Source: Ophiura sarsii | Lineage: Eukaryota; Echinodermata; Ophiuroidea; Amphilepidida; Ophiuridae | Reading direction: 5' to 3' | Assembly: GCA_035610835.1 (NCBI GenBank) | Contig: CM069456.1 | Location: forward strand, 30,835,677 to 30,899,676 | Length of the DNA: 64,000 bases | In this document: piece after piece, positions 10,500-23,071 of the stretch | Numbering within the stretch: position 1 is the stretch's first letter | How the letters are laid out: the number at the start of each line of letters is the position of its first letter | Made by a program: the position numbers and the translations under genes | Notes under the pieces: model-generated | What the model saw: only the letters and a program-made list of their open reading frames with translations | What the model was told of the DNA's origin: nothing | The model's database searches: none

Positions 10500-10838
10500 T
10501 GCTCAAATATTGAGGGATAGATCCCCCAAGGATTTACGCTAGTGCAGGTATTGATAGTTTTTAACTGAGATATTATGCTAGACAATGTTCAAGTGATCAG
10601 GAATGCCTTTTTACTAGAGAATGATTGGAGAGAAAGAAAGTTGAGATTAATGCAAAGAAGATATCAATAAAAACAAGGTGATTGTTTTTGTGCCAACAAG
10701 GTGGAAGTCAATCAATTCTACTAAAGTTGAACATCAGAAAGATTACAGAGAGACGGCTAAGGTTGGTCTTACCAATTCAAGGCAAGGACTGGACTTACTC
10801 ATCAATATGACAACAACTCGCTGCTAAAAATACCGTCT

Positions 10839-11010
10839 TCTCTTTTTGGTGTTTCAGATCTGCTTTTGAGACTAGGACTCTATGTGTGCATTGCCAGCAA
10901 AGCTTGATTAGTTCCTCAAACCATTCTCTTTTTGGTGTTTCAGATCTGCTCTTGAGACTAGGACTATATGTGTGCATTGCCAGCAAAGCTTGATTAGTTC
11001 CTCAAACCAC
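10839..11010 (+). repeat. 86-bp tandem duplication carrying a splice-acceptor-like site
   Basis: CTCTTTTTGGTGTTTCAG ends at 10857 and again at 10943, each followed by ATCTGCT, CTTGAGACTAGGACT and GCCAGCAAAGCTTGATTAGT. Copy B has this block once (CAG at 38101-38103). The pyrimidine tract plus CAG looks like a 3' splice site of the exon that starts the zinc-finger gene. Confidence 0.8.
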
Positions 11011-11011
11011 G

Positions 11012-13504
11012 ATGGTTCCATATCAATGCAAACCTTTCTCCTGCAAGTATTGCACCAGACATTTTGGAGACTATTGGAGACTCAAAATCCATGTGAATAG
11101 ACACAACAGAAAGTATAAAGTGACGAATGTCAGGAGACTGCAGCAAACTCAAATACAAGTGGAGGAGATTGACCAGAATGTGCAACAACCAGCCAAAGAT
11201 GCTACAGTTTTTATCAAGAATTTTTCAAGTGAGGCAAATCTGAATATGCATGTCAACAAATTTCACAAGTACAAATGTTTGCATTGCAGCCAGATATTTC
11301 TCAGTTTGGCACAGCTGGATTTGCATAAGACTACACACCTCTATCCTTGTTCTTTTTGCAAAGGCAAATTTGTATTTGTAAGTTTGGCATTACAGAAGAA
11401 GCATATCGACAAGTACCATGGTTTCAAATGTGAACTGTGTAATCTGACATTTTCAACCAAGGCACTGATGAAAGCTCACATGAAGAAGATGCAATGTGTC
11501 AAATGCTTATATTGTAGATGCACATTTTCCAGTTGGGAAGAAATCAATTCACATTTAAGCAAGCATCACAAATGCACACATTGTGACTATGTTTGTCAAA
11601 CGCCGGCCAATCTGAAAATGCATGTTAACAAGTGCCACGGTTTCAAATGTGAACAGTGTAATCTGACATTTCCAACCATGCCACAGATGCATACTCACAT
11701 GAAGACAATGAACCATATCAAATGCTTTTATTGTAGATGCAAATTTTCCAGTTCGGAAGAATTGAACTTGCATTTAAGCAAGCATCACAAATGCACACAT
11801 TGCAACTACATTTGTCAAACTCATGCAAATCTGAAGAAGCATATCGACAAGTGGCACAGTTTCAAATGTGAACGGTGTAATCTAACATTTTCCAGTTTGG
11901 AAGAAATGAACTTGCATTTAAGCAAGCATCACAAATGCTCACATTGCAACTATGTTTGTCAATTTCAACTAAATCTGAAAATACATGTCAACAAGTGCCA
12001 CAGTTTCAAATGTGAACAGTGTAATCTGACATTTTCAACCAAGACACGGATGAAAGCTCACTGAAGACGATGCACTATGTCAAATGCTTATATTGTAGAT
12101 GTGTATTTTCCAGTTTGGCAGAAATGAACTCACATTTAAGTATGCATCACAATCACAAATGCACACATTGCGACTGTGTTTTTCATACTCAGGCAAATCT
12201 GAGAATGCATATCAACAAGTGCCGCAGTTTCAAATGTGAACAGTGTAACCTGACATTTTCAACCAAGGCACTGATGAAAGCTCACATGAAGACGATGCAC
12301 CATGTCAAATGCTTGCATTGTAAATACATATTTTCCAATTTGGCAGAAATGAACTCACATTAAGTACATGTACGCATCACAATCACAAATGCACACATTG
12401 CGACTGTGTTTGTCGAACTCCGGCAAATCTGAGAATGCATATCAACAAGTGCCACAGTTTCAAATGTGAACAGTGTAATCTGACATTTTCAACCACAGAA
12501 CTGACGCAAACTCACATGAAGACGCATTTAAGCAGGCATCACAAATGTGCACATTGCGAATGTATTTGTCAAACTCAGGCAAATCTGAGAATGCATGTCG
12601 ACAAGTGCCACAGTTTCAAATGTGAACAGTGTAATCTGACATTTCCAACCAAGGCACAGATGCGTATTCATTGTCGATATGCATTTTCCTGTTTGGAAGA
12701 AATGAACTCTCATTTAATCAAGCGTCATTACCACACATGCACACATTGTGACTTGATTGTCATACTCAGGTAAATATGGAAAAGCATGTCGCTCTGTTCC
12801 ATAACAATCAATGTGGCCATTGCGGTATGCGATTTGAATTACAAACCAACCTGATAGATCACATTGAGAAATTACATAATTTCAAATGTGAAATTTGTAG
12901 ACGGGTGTTCACAAGTCAGGCAATTCTGCAGACACACATTGAGAATCTTCACACTTCTGAGAGATGAGGGTGCTATGCTACAATACTCCCCCTAAACAAG
13001 GCACGTCGTTGTGCCGTAAATACAACTTGCCTATATTACTAAATACGCTCCACAATGGGTGGGCCCGCCCGGGTGTTAAGAAACACCAGGGGCCACTCTG
13101 CCACCAATTTTTTGAACGTATCGCCTTAAACATATATAATTCACTGAAATATACCAGCAACATTTCGGAGCACCAGCCGGGAATTGAACCCGGAGGACCT
13201 TCCGATCAAAAGACGCGGCAGTGTATAGACCAAATGAGGACTTCCCCATCAGGTCTATGACATTAACACACTTACATATTGTGACACAAGTATTGCAACA
13301 AGGTGATTTAGAAATCGCTTCAATTGGAAAACCCACATCATGGAGAATCACAATGCCAAGTGTAAATTCTGCAACAAGATATATTCAAGCGAGGAATATC
13401 TGAAATTACATCATGTGAGGTATCACAACTGCCAGTATTGCTATGGAGAATTTGCTACTCGGGATAATCTGGATGCACATCAAACGAAATGTCATGTTCT
13501 TTAG
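11012..13504 (+). pseudogene. C2H2 zinc-finger gene, copy A (broken)
   Basis: The ATG at 11012 has an in-frame TGA 24 bp upstream and opens 350 codons of consecutive C2H2 fingers (finger 1 CKYCTRHFGD...H). Relative to copy B, about 664 bp (B 38396-39059) is deleted in frame at a short CAAGAA homology. A one-base loss (CTCACATGAAG to CTCACTGAAG) creates the stop at 12062-12064. The finger code continues in other frames at 12070-12363, 12435-12773 and 12776-12967. After an insertion at about 12968-13265, the last fingers resume (CKFCNKIYSSEEYLKLH, CQYCYGEFATRDNLDAH) and end with TAG at 13502-13504. It probably makes no full product, although the first 350 codons (about 13 fingers) could still be translated. 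Confidence 0.85.
12968..13265 (-). mobile_element. Insertion in zinc-finger copy A with tRNA-derived SINE head
   Basis: This sequence separates the finger ending at 12966 from the last two fingers and is absent from the finger array of copy B. On the - strand, about 13168-13238 reads CGTCTTTTGATCGGAAGG followed by the box-B-like GGGTTCAATTCCCGG, as in a tRNA. The D-arm is degenerate, so this is a SINE head or tRNA pseudogene rather than a tRNA gene. Confidence 0.6.
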
Positions 13505-14395
13505 TGTACACGATGATGGGGTACATGTATTTGTTGCTTAGTATGAACTTAAACGCACCTATCAAACAATGGCATGAATTTGTTGTTGGCATTCGCCCTG
13601 GGGTGGGGGTGGGGGGTGGTGGTGATTGGCTGGTGTGTTTGTGTTAGCGCCAATTGCACAAACATGATGTCTGTCCCCTTCAGAAGCTGAAAAAATGGTA
13701 TTTTTTGAAACTGGATTTGTGCAATTTGGTGAATACATTATGCATAACATGGGGGGGGGGGGGGGGGGGGGATAATTGCATAGGCCACACCTCCGGTGCT
13801 ATTCTCTGGTCCATTGCCACTGCAACACCCATATTGTTATGGTTAATGATCAACTCCAAAATCATGAATGTAAAAGTTGCCATTTCTTTCATTTGAGTCC
13901 AGAATAGTACACTGTTACATCATACTGAATGATGCTTTTGTGCTAACCTGCATGTATTGTACTGCACCTCTTAGTTTGATACATGTAAATGATTGGTTGA
14001 TATTTCTGAAATTCTGCGCAATCCTGACTTTGGTGGATGTTTTTTGAATTGAGCTGACAACCTGATGTTTTATAATATCCTCTATCCAGCGAACAGCTTG
14101 ATTTCGTTTAAGCTTGATTTTCATTTGAATACTGGTTGTGACAACTTAATCAATGAATTGACCTTGACTTAAGTTATCAGTTTTGATGGATTGACTCAAG
14201 GTACTTAGAGAAATTGTCTTGACTTTGTTTCAAAAACTCAAATTACTATGTAAATGATCAAAAAGATGGCTTTTGAATGGACACTGATCATCTTTTCTGC
14301 CTATTACCAGGTGGTGGTGGATGGGTAGTAGTTAGTAGGGTCATAAATGATGATTCGAACCACTAAGAGCAAAGGAAGGTTTGGGAATGGATTTT
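13505..14395. other. 3' flank of zinc-finger copy A
   Basis: Matches 43048-43905 in copy B, including poly-G runs (G21 at 13751-13771). No further gene was recognised. Confidence 0.5.
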
Positions 14396-14398
14396 GGT

Positions 14399-14660
14399 GC
14401 AATTACCCTAACCCCCGAGGCACTTTTTCCAAAGATTTTTTTCGCGGCAAAATAGCGAGGGGAAAAAGTGCCCCCACTCCCCCGGAGCTCGAATACCAGA
14501 CCTCTGGGTTCAGAGGCAGACGATCCACCGCTAGGCCACGGGGGGAAACCATTCATGGCGGAGTATATTCCGCCCTGTATATACCCTGGGGGCCATTATT
14601 TCATCGAAAAAACTGCTGAGCCGGGTGACACAAGCATGCTGCATTGTAGTAATTCGTAGT
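14399..14660 (-). mobile_element. Insertion with tRNA-like (SINE) sequence next to duplicon A end
   Basis: On the - strand 14481-14543 reads GGCCTAGCGGTGGATCG (box A-like), an arm CCTCTGAACCCAGAGG and GGTATTCGAGCTCC (box B-like). The acceptor stem does not pair, so it is not a functional tRNA. Copy B lacks this sequence at the corresponding position. Confidence 0.5.
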
Positions 14661-14737
14661 ACTCAAGAGTGTTAGGGTTAAGGTATAGAACAAAATGAGC
14701 TCATATACCCCTCGCAACAGTTTGAGTAACTCCCAGG

Positions 14738-15150
14738 CAGGCCCGTAAAGCAATGTACCAATGTACCTTTTTTGGTACCAATGTACCTGTTTTTGGTACC
14801 AATGTACTTTTTTTTTTACCAATGTACCTTTTTTTTGGTACTAATGTACCTTTTTTTGTGAAAATGCTCCCCACCCACACCAATTTTTGGAAAATGCCCC
14901 ATTTCCCATTATGTAAAGCGTTTTTTCGGGCCATTTGGTATGCTTTTTATCTCAATTGAAGCAATTTGAATTTCCAATCCCCTGGCCATTTTGGATTTTA
15001 AAAGGTACATTGGTACAAAATCGTAAAAGGTTGCCTCCAATTTTTTTAGTCATCTCAGACAATTTTGAAGGGGGGGGGGACATGTTTTAGTCCAAAACGC
15101 TTTACATAATGGTAAATGGGCCATTTTCCAAAAATTGGTGTGCATGGGGA
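14738..15150. repeat. Fragment related to the hAT-like element at 3336
   Basis: It begins CAGGCCCGTAAAG and has several GGTACCAATGTACC copies. It then repeats the ATGTAAAGCG...TTTTTTCGGGCC segment and its AAAATCGTAAAAGGTTGCC and GACATGTTTTAGTCC segments. No partner end or target duplication was found. Confidence 0.6.
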
Positions 15151-15934
15151 GCGTTTTTTACAAAAAACAGTACAGATCTTTTCTATTCGGCCAATTTTCT
15201 GAATTCTTCAGAGCTTGCATTAAATGAGCCACGTCCTTTGAAAGAAAAAATTACCTTGCCTTGCAGTGCGTAGAGCGTTACCTGCTGACTGACTGTATAT
15301 AACAACTTGGTCGTCTAATATGTCAATCATGTTTACATAAATATACAATCTACATGGTGTTTTAATGTAGCTCTGAATTGAATTGATATACATTGTAATT
15401 AGTAGCACAAAGATGATGGCAAGTTACGACCCACTTGCTGCCCTTCACACATTTTTAAAAACATTCTCCTCATTTGTCTTTTTGTTGTGTGTACATGTAA
15501 CTCATCAATAATTATTTATCCAAGCCCAATAAAACTGTATGTCATTTTAGCTTAAATTGTGTAGATTTGTATACATGTATCTACAGTTTGGCCAAGTTTT
15601 CAGGGTGACAAAAAAGTTATACAGGGGTGTAGCAATAAACGTACAAAACATGGAAAAGATCACATAATATGCCTTTAAAGGAAAAAAAACCCTAGCTACG
15701 CCACTGCCTGGATTGGCTTTAAAATACCGGGTTTAGTATTCAATGGTTGCAACTTTATGACGCAATGTTCTAATTCAAAATTTTATTTTTGAATGAAAGA
15801 CAAATTTGTGTTCTATGTAACACTATTAGTCTATATTTGTATTTGGTAGGTCTGAGGGGCGATGTGCCCTCTCAGAAAGCTGGAAGATTTTGTAATTTTG
15901 AAACTCCATTCACACAATTTGGTGAATACTCCTT
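15151..15934. other. No gene; MITE scraps
   Basis: About 15652-15678 is the right end (AAAAGATCACATAATATGCC) of the hairpin MITE family seen at 50135. It sits between CAGGGGTGTAGC (15624) and GCTACGCCACTG, which look like hAT-type ends without a matching target duplication. The rest is featureless AT-rich DNA. Confidence 0.45.
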
Positions 15935-17121
15935 CCCAGCTAACCATATTACGTTGTTGGAACGTCGTGGCAAGGTTTCACTTTCGTTCTTGGAACGTTA
16001 TGATTAAAAGTTCAAAGAACGTTGTGAACGTGATCTAACGTTAGGAGAATGTTTATTTGTCGACACATTTTTACGTTGTATGAACGTTAGTCTTGAACGT
16101 TTTCACAACGTTATCCCAAACGTGTAAAAAACTTTCATCAAATTCGGTTAGTTACACCATGGCAACCAGGGAATGGTAGTGGTATTATAGAGGGATGGGG
16201 CGGGCATTGACCCTTTTCATGTGTACTATGTTCTTGCTCAATGTATATGGCATTAGTGAACAATGACTTGCCTTTAGCTATACATATGAGAACTTACGTA
16301 TACAGATCAAAATGCTTTCTATGGTGTTAAAAGCTGTTAAATGTATGTATCGACTTAAATTTAAAAAAAAAATAGGTTTAAATAAATAAAAGTTGCAAAT
16401 TAGCTCATTACCATAATTTAAAGGTTACAAACGAGCACCGGTGCTAATTTTTGTACCATTGAAATTATGCTAATGAGCTATTTCCACAATTTACTCGACT
16501 CATGTAAGGCCAGGTAAAATATGCAAATTAGCGATTACAACCCAGGTAACATAATTTGGTTGTGTAAACGTTATATGAACGTTATATGAACGTCGTGATG
16601 AAGCCAGATTCTTTTCAAGCTTAAAAGACATAAATAAATATATTCCACATAAATTATACAGGTATTTTGTCATGAGTTCAAGTTCTATACTCTTTTTCCA
16701 TGTGCAATACCCACGAGGAACGAATTCGATTCAAACTTTAACGGATTTACACGCTTAGAAAAGAGCATATTGCACTTCTTACAAGTTCGTAATCATAGTT
16801 GTAATTAATGCAAATTGGACCAAGCCGATTTTGCTTCCTCATGTTTGCTGAAGCATATCTCCCGTTCTAAATAACCAATTGGAACGCAATAAAATGCAAA
16901 TGAAAGCTTATTTACTCAGCTTTCATAATACATCAAGATAAGACCCGTGTGTTCCTGTCCTTTTAAGATATCTTATGTGCCCAGAGTGTTAACATTTTTT
17001 GGGTCACCCTGTATACGCCTAGATTAGTACATCAAATTTGTAATGCCAAATTGTTTTGTATTAAAATTTTGATTCGTAATAAACCTTTTTAAATAAAATG
17101 TAATTCATTATTTAATTAGTC

Positions 17122-17872
17122 CATGGGAAACGTGAGCAAAATGTTTTCTGAACGTTGCAGTTAAGTTCTAGTTTGGTTGCACTTAGGTTGTGGTTAGGTT
17201 GTCATTAAAACGTTTCTACAACGTTATTATAACGTTGCGGTTTGGGGTGTGATTTGGTTGTGTTTTAGGTTGGTCAATGGAAACGTGAGCAAAAAGTTCT
17301 CTGAACGTTGCAGTTAAGTTCTAGTTTGGTTGCGCTTAGGTTGTGGTTAGGTTGTCATTAAAACGTTTCTACAACGTTATTATAACGTTGCGGTTTGGGT
17401 GTGATTTGGTTGTTTTCGGTTGGTCCATGGAAACGTGAGCAAAACGTTCTCTGAACGTTGCAGTTAAGTTCTAGTTTGGTTGCACTTAGGTTGTGGTTAG
17501 GTTGTCATTAAAACGTTTCTACAACGTTATTATAACGTTGCGGTTTGGTGTGATTTGGTTGTTTTAGGTTGGTCCATTGAAACGTGAGCAAAACGTTCTC
17601 TGAACGTTGCAGTTAAGTTCTAGTTTGGTTGCACTTAGGTTGTGGTTAGGTTGTCATTAAACGTTTCTACAACGTTATATATAACGTACTGCGGTTTGGG
17701 TGTGATTTGGTTGTTTTAAGTTGGTCCGTTGAAACGTGAGCAAAACGTTCTCTGAACGTTGCAGTTAAGTTCTAGTTTGGTTGCACTTAGGTTGTGGTTA
17801 GGTTGTCATTACAACGTTTCTACAACGTTATATATAACGTTGCGGTTTGGGTGTGATTTGGTACTTAAAACA
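17122..17872 (+). repeat. ~150-bp tandem repeat, five units
   Basis: Each unit contains GAACGTTGCAGTTAAGTTCT, GGTTGTGGTTAGGTTGTCAT and CAACGTTATTATAACGTTGC. Spacing between units is 149-153 bp. Confidence 0.9.
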
Positions 17873-18177
17873 AACAACCCGCAACGTTATAATAACGCTG
17901 TAAGAACGTATTTAATGACAACCTAACCAGAACCCTTAGTGCAACCAAACTAGAACTTAAACTACAACGTTCAGAGTACATCCTTTTCACGTTTAAAGGA
18001 TTAAACTAAAACAACCAACTATTTGAGTGTTACAACGTTGTTAAAACATTATGTAAACGTTTCCGATGATCAACATGCAACGTTCAGAGAACGTTTTAAT
18101 CACGTTTCCAAGAACCAACCTAAAACAAACAAACCGCAACGTCATAATAACGTTGTAAGAACGTTTACGAGGGGCAT

Positions 18178-18886
18178 TCAGTAAATAATGAAAGTGATCA
18201 TGGTATGGGATGCATGAGTGATTCTATTGAGGGATAATGTGATCAATACAAAGTATGAACCTTTGTCTTTCAAACAATACACTTTTGGAATGTTAGATAC
18301 CTTTGGTTATGTAATGTCATTAACATAAACACAATAGGTTTCAGACACTGACTGAAATCTGTCAATTATTTGGCTGGATATGTAATATGTTGAAAATGTG
18401 TTGATCGATACATTTGCGTATATCTCGGCAATGCAAGCATAAAAACAGATAACACTTGGCACATAGTTAGAACACACACTTATCTCCGCTTGACATTATT
18501 TTTTAGACCTGATTCCTTAACGCAAATAAGAAGGGACCATCTCAAATGCGCTTTTATTTAGCAAAATCCGCAATAATATACCTTTGAAAACAACAAAGTA
18601 TAAGGGGGCTGGCATTTTCTTCAGAAGGGGGGGGGGGGGTCCCAAATATACTGGGCGGGGGGGGGGGGTCATAGTTTTTTTGACATGAAAACAGGGGGGG
18701 TCATAAAATTATTTCATTGAAAATGGGGGGGAGGTCACAAATTTATCAAAGCATGCTTTCTGAAATGTGTGTGGGGGGGGTCACAAAATAATGGACTGTA
18801 TTGGTAGGGGGGGGGTCATAAAAATATGCAGCTCTTGGATAGGGGGGGTCATGAAAAAATTGTCTGGGTCTATCCACATTTTTGGG

Positions 18887-18925
<39 letters not shown>

Positions 18926-19883
18926 TTCCGAAGAAAATGCCAGCCCCCTAAAGAACAATGGAGGGATTATAATTTAGTAAATTTGTGTGGGATGTAAAGC
19001 AATAATAGTGGGGATTTCAGAAGGAGCTGTTCATAAAATTTCCTCAAACCATTGAAATTATGTGACGATTACTTTAACAATACATATATAGTAGCTCTAA
19101 AGATAACAGTAATAAGAGAGGTTGTGGCAGCCATCTTTGATTGATACATTCATGTATATCTTTATTTTGACTATCACAATATTTAAACACATTGATTTAA
19201 GCATTTTTAATTATTTCTGATTAGAATTTGAAGGCACAGTAAGCTTTTATCTGGTAAATTTCTTGATTTTAGCCATTTGCGGCCTTGTTCAAAATGATCT
19301 GCCGTCTGCGCATGCGCACATTTTCTGCAGGTTTCATGCGAATAAGTTCAGAAAATTAGTTAACTATCATATGGAATCTCCCAAACTGGTTAATTGCTTG
19401 GATTTTTCATAAATTGTTTGATTTTCCGCAATATTAGTGATTCGCTGACTGGGCATTTTTCAATGAAAATTGGCTATTTGAAATACTGATATTTGTATAC
19501 TTTTTATTCGATTGCCTCTCCTTACTTTTTACTCATATACTACATACATCAAATTACACAGGGATTTAAGTTATTGTCTTTTTATCATACTTACGTGAAA
19601 AAAAATGGGATTTACCTGCTTCTGGTGTCATGTTATGCAATCTTCTTATCACATGTTTCATACAAATAATTCAAATTTCCCGCCAAATAACTGATTAAGT
19701 AGTGTCCCAAGTGTACTTACTTTGAGACAATGCTATGACGTCATAGTTCACACTTATAAATCCAAAACTGTACTGTTTGAAAGATAAAGGTTCATACTTT
19801 GTATTGATCACATTATCCCCTCAATAGAATCACTCATGCATCCCATACCATGATCACTTTCATTATTTACTGAATGCCCCTCG
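18178..19883. mobile_element. Mariner-like non-autonomous element, ~120-bp TIRs
   Basis: Starts CGAGGGGCATTCAGTAAATA and ends with the inverted copy. The inverted arms match for about 120 bp with a few mismatches. TA flanks both ends (18176-18177, 19884-19885). The ends closely resemble those of the element at 54921-55975. No transposase frame. It carries another nested element at 18603-18949. Confidence 0.9.
18603..18949. mobile_element. G-tract MITE
   Basis: Inverted ends AGGGGGCTGGCATTTTCTTC and GAAGAAAATGCCAGCCCCCT. The interior is a run of seven G(6-13)TCATAAAA-like units, then a C38 run at 18888-18925. The open frames through it are G/C homopolymer artefacts. Confidence 0.8.
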
Positions 19884-20098
19884 TATAATGACAACCTAAC
19901 CACAACCTAAGTGCAACCAAACTATAACTAAACTTTAACGTTCAGAGAACGTTTTGCTCACATTTCAACGGACCAACTTAAAACAACCAAATCACAACCA
20001 AACCGTAACGTTATAAAAACGTTGTTAAAACGTTTTAAATGACGCAACCTAACTGCAACCTAGGTGCAACGTTGCGGAAACGTTCTGTGTTTGCTGGG

Positions 20099-20492
20099 TT
20101 TGGCCCATTTTCAAACACCGATCCCCGATCGCACTGCTTTTTGGTCACATTCCAGATATAATTTAGATTCCCCCAAGTTTGGGGAGACAATTTTGATTCC
20201 CTCATAACACGCCCTGCCCCATCCCCCTCCCCCCACCCCCACCCCCACCCCACCCCCACCCCCACCCCCAACATTTTGATTTCCTCATACACCCCCACCC
20301 ACCCATGTCCCAATCAACATAATTTTGTACCATTTATTTATTCATCAAAATTCACTGATTAAAATTAACTGATTTTTTTTTTTAATTAAAAAAGTCCACT
20401 TTTTTTACAAATGTTGATCAGGAAGAAAAAAATCGCGCCCGGCACCCTGAGATCAGGCTCTGCCTGGGATTTAACGAAATACTCCTACCCGC
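20099..20492. other. No gene; C-rich simple repeat
   Basis: 20215-20300 is CCCCAC-type low-complexity DNA. The - strand open frame across it is an artefact of that repeat. Confidence 0.6.
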
Positions 20493-20532
20493 CTACGCGC
20501 CCTCTTTTGGAAGGCTGACATGCTGTCTGTAA
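20493..20532 (+). repeat. Left part of duplicated SNAPC5 5' segment, copy 2
   Basis: Matches 2207-2246 and ends in GTAA (20529-20532). The rest of the segment resumes at 24981 with another GTAA. Confidence 0.9.
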
Positions 20533-20992
20533 GGGGGCACACCACTAAATACGTCTCCCATTGAAATACACGCGTTTCGGCCCTTTTTCAAGACCGTATT
20601 TTTACCCCACGTAACAATGATGGAAGTTTTTATTTCGCATGAATGTATTAGATATGTGTTGAATTTTATTTTAAACTTGATTTTTCTTGACCCATCTAGA
20701 TGAAATTTTTCGCTACGGGCACCTAAACAGCGCCCTCACCATTTTAAACCGATATTTTCGCTTCCTCACCGGTTCCGGCAACGATATCCTTCCGCAGCCT
20801 AGGCTCCCGTGCGTATTCGATTCCGACGATTTTTAACCACATTAGCAATGCTGAGGTTCTATTCTATCTTTTTCATAAAAAATAAGCAAGATTTACTTCT
20901 ATTTGCTTCCCCTGGGACGATGATCAAATTGATATAGGTACTATTTCTCCGAACCATACACCAAACGCGGAAGGATTTAGTGTAGTGCCCCC
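20533..20992 (+). mobile_element. 460-bp MITE, left copy
   Basis: Starts GGGGGCACACCACTAAATAC and ends GATTTAGTGTAGTGCCCCC, giving imperfect inverted ends GGGGGCAC...ACTAAAT. The inner junction continues TTAGAAGC. Confidence 0.9.
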
Positions 20993-21837
20993 TTAGAAGC
21001 AAAACTTTTTTTGAGTTTTCATTCTTTTTTCTACATATTTCGAAAGAACAAGTATTTCTAAGATAAATTGCCAAAGCATACCTCTGTGCGATCTGTGGTT
21101 CTCAAATAAGAGCATTTTTCTGAAAAATGATGATGTCCCAAATGTTCATAAATCGTGTATAAATGCAAGAAATCACCCAGTCCGGCACCATCTGGTCCGG
21201 CACCATCTGGGCTGACATCGATTTTGGCGAACTATAGTGTATGCATTATCAATTGTTTCGTGAATAATGTAATACGAACTAACTTAACATTTAATAAACA
21301 TTTGATTATAATATTACATACAGACAAAGTCCGACACAAATTCACTATTCTCTAGTTTTCAGTAATGGTAGCTCTAGAAGAGCTGTTTGGGTTTAAAAGG
21401 GTCTGTTTGAGAGATATTTCATGTGATCTTTCAATTCATGTGGTGATACATGGAGCTAGGTGAACACCCGCTGTAATTCTTCAAACCGTGGCATGTGATT
21501 CTCCTCTTGTTATCTGTCGAAGATTCTAACACCAAGTGGTCGCCTTCTGCGCACGTCCGCTTGACACACTCTATGGGACCCCCCCCCGGCATGGCGTTTC
21601 TCCCATGCATGTCAGGTCAGGTCTGCGGTTCTGTAAGATGTACACGGCTCTTGGAAGCGTGGTGATTACCTCCCTGTGTCCAGGATACCGCAGGTGACAC
21701 CGGTGGTAACCATATCCTTGTTCCTACAATACACCCAATACGAACCAACTTCAATTTCTAAAACATTTCTGGTTAGGTATGCTGTAGTTTTGACAGTATC
21801 TACTGCTCATCCGTCAATCTATCACCGCTAACCATAG
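20993..21837. other. Composite interior, left part; nothing recognised
   Basis: No domain-bearing frame. A short tandem CCGGCACCATCTGG lies near 21180-21210, and C8 at 21579. Confidence 0.5.
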
Positions 21838-22263
21838 CCCAGATAACACATATACGTCGGCCCGACGTCGGCTTTTGGTCAGTACAGTCGGCTGGACGTC
21901 GTGTCTTATTCAGGACGTCCATTAAACGTCGGCATAACGTTGGCATTTATGGGCCTACAAAATGTCAGTATATTGACGTAGTCAGAACGTCGGGTATAAG
22001 TCGGATATAGTACGTTGGCCTACTACCGTTGTATGGATGTCGGTTGTAGGTCGGCAAAAAAACGAAATTATGTGGGTCGTATTGGGAATGTCCTCTAAAC
22101 GTCGGCTCGACGTTGGAAAAACGTGGTTTCCAATGGTCGGCTCAATAACGTTGTATGGAGGTCGTCTTTAGGCCAACTGCAGAACGTCGGCTGAATGCTG
22201 TCAATTTGACAGCGGCTTTACGTCGCCGAAAAAAGTAACTTCTAGCATTAACTTAAGTCTTAT

Positions 22264-23071
22264 CCCAGTAAACACAAAACGTTTTCAAAACGTTTTGAAT
22301 TGGGTTTAATTAGGTTTTGTTTTTGTGAAACGTTTTTAAAACGTCTTAAAAACGTTACAGTTTCAAAGCATGTTTTTTTTATCGCAAATCGTTTTGTCAA
22401 AACGTTATAAAAACGTTAAATTAAAGTTTTCACACTACTTATAAACGAACATATGATTGAAACGAAATCAAAACGTTTATAGAACGTTATATTACAACCT
22501 AAATTAAACCAAATATTATGGTCCTGGACCATAAGATTCGTTTTTTACGAAACGTTTTAAAAACGTTTTTTTAAAACGTGGGCAATTCCACGCATGCGCA
22601 CTTACCTGGGTTATATTGGTTTGGTAACACTATGGATTGTATATTTATTTATTTTCATATAGTTATTCGATCTGCAACATGCATCATTTCATAGTTAAAT
22701 GGCAAATAAGAACATTACTTCACAAACACATGAACAATTTTGTTGGAGAATGTTAATAAAAAGCCAAATTAAGGAATTGTTCTTTAAATTGCCAGTTAAT
22801 TATCAATTAATTATCAATTATCTAATATTAGTTTTCAAAACGTTTTAAATTGGGTTTAATTAGGTTTCGTGTTTTTAAAACGTTTTTAAAACGTGTTAAA
22901 CATGGTTATTTTCACGTTATATTAACGTTTTCAAAACGTTACATGGAAACGTTATTAAAACCCATAAAAAACTCCACACATATACGTTTTTAATACGTAA
23001 TATTAAAACGTTTTTTTCACCAACTTGAAACGTATTTTTAACGTTTAAAAACCGTAAAATGGCCAGCTGGG
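22264..23071. mobile_element. AAACGTTTT-array element nested in the ACGTCGG element
   Basis: Starts CCCAGTAAACACAAAACGTT and ends near CAGCTGGG, flanked by AT and AT. The interior has many AAACGTTTT and TTAAAACG motifs. The sequences outside both ends are ACGTCGG-type, which supports nesting. The right end is more degenerate than the left. Confidence 0.6.

Larger units (their letters stand above)
6403..14398 (+). repeat. Segmental duplication, copy A (8.0 kb)
   Basis: Collinear with copy B at 27301-43908. Both start at CCACAAAATGACTGAAATTT and end at GGTTTGGGAATGGATTTTGG. Long stretches are almost identical by eye. The copies differ by insertions that can be resolved to their target sites, by an internal deletion in zinc-finger copy A, and by a 264-bp deletion in B opposite about 7328-7591. 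Confidence 0.93.
15935..20098. mobile_element. AACGTT-array element with CCCAGC...GCTGGG ends
   Basis: Left end CCCAGCTAACCATATTACGT, right end (inverted) CCCAGCAAACACAGAACGTT. Flanking dinucleotides are TT and TT. The interior is dominated by the palindrome AACGTT. It includes five ~150-bp tandem units (aACGTGAGC at 17129, 17282, 17432, 17581, 17733) and inverted partial units at 17873-18175 and 19886-20098. It is interrupted by the TA-flanked insertion at 18178-19883. No transposase was recognised. Confidence 0.75.
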
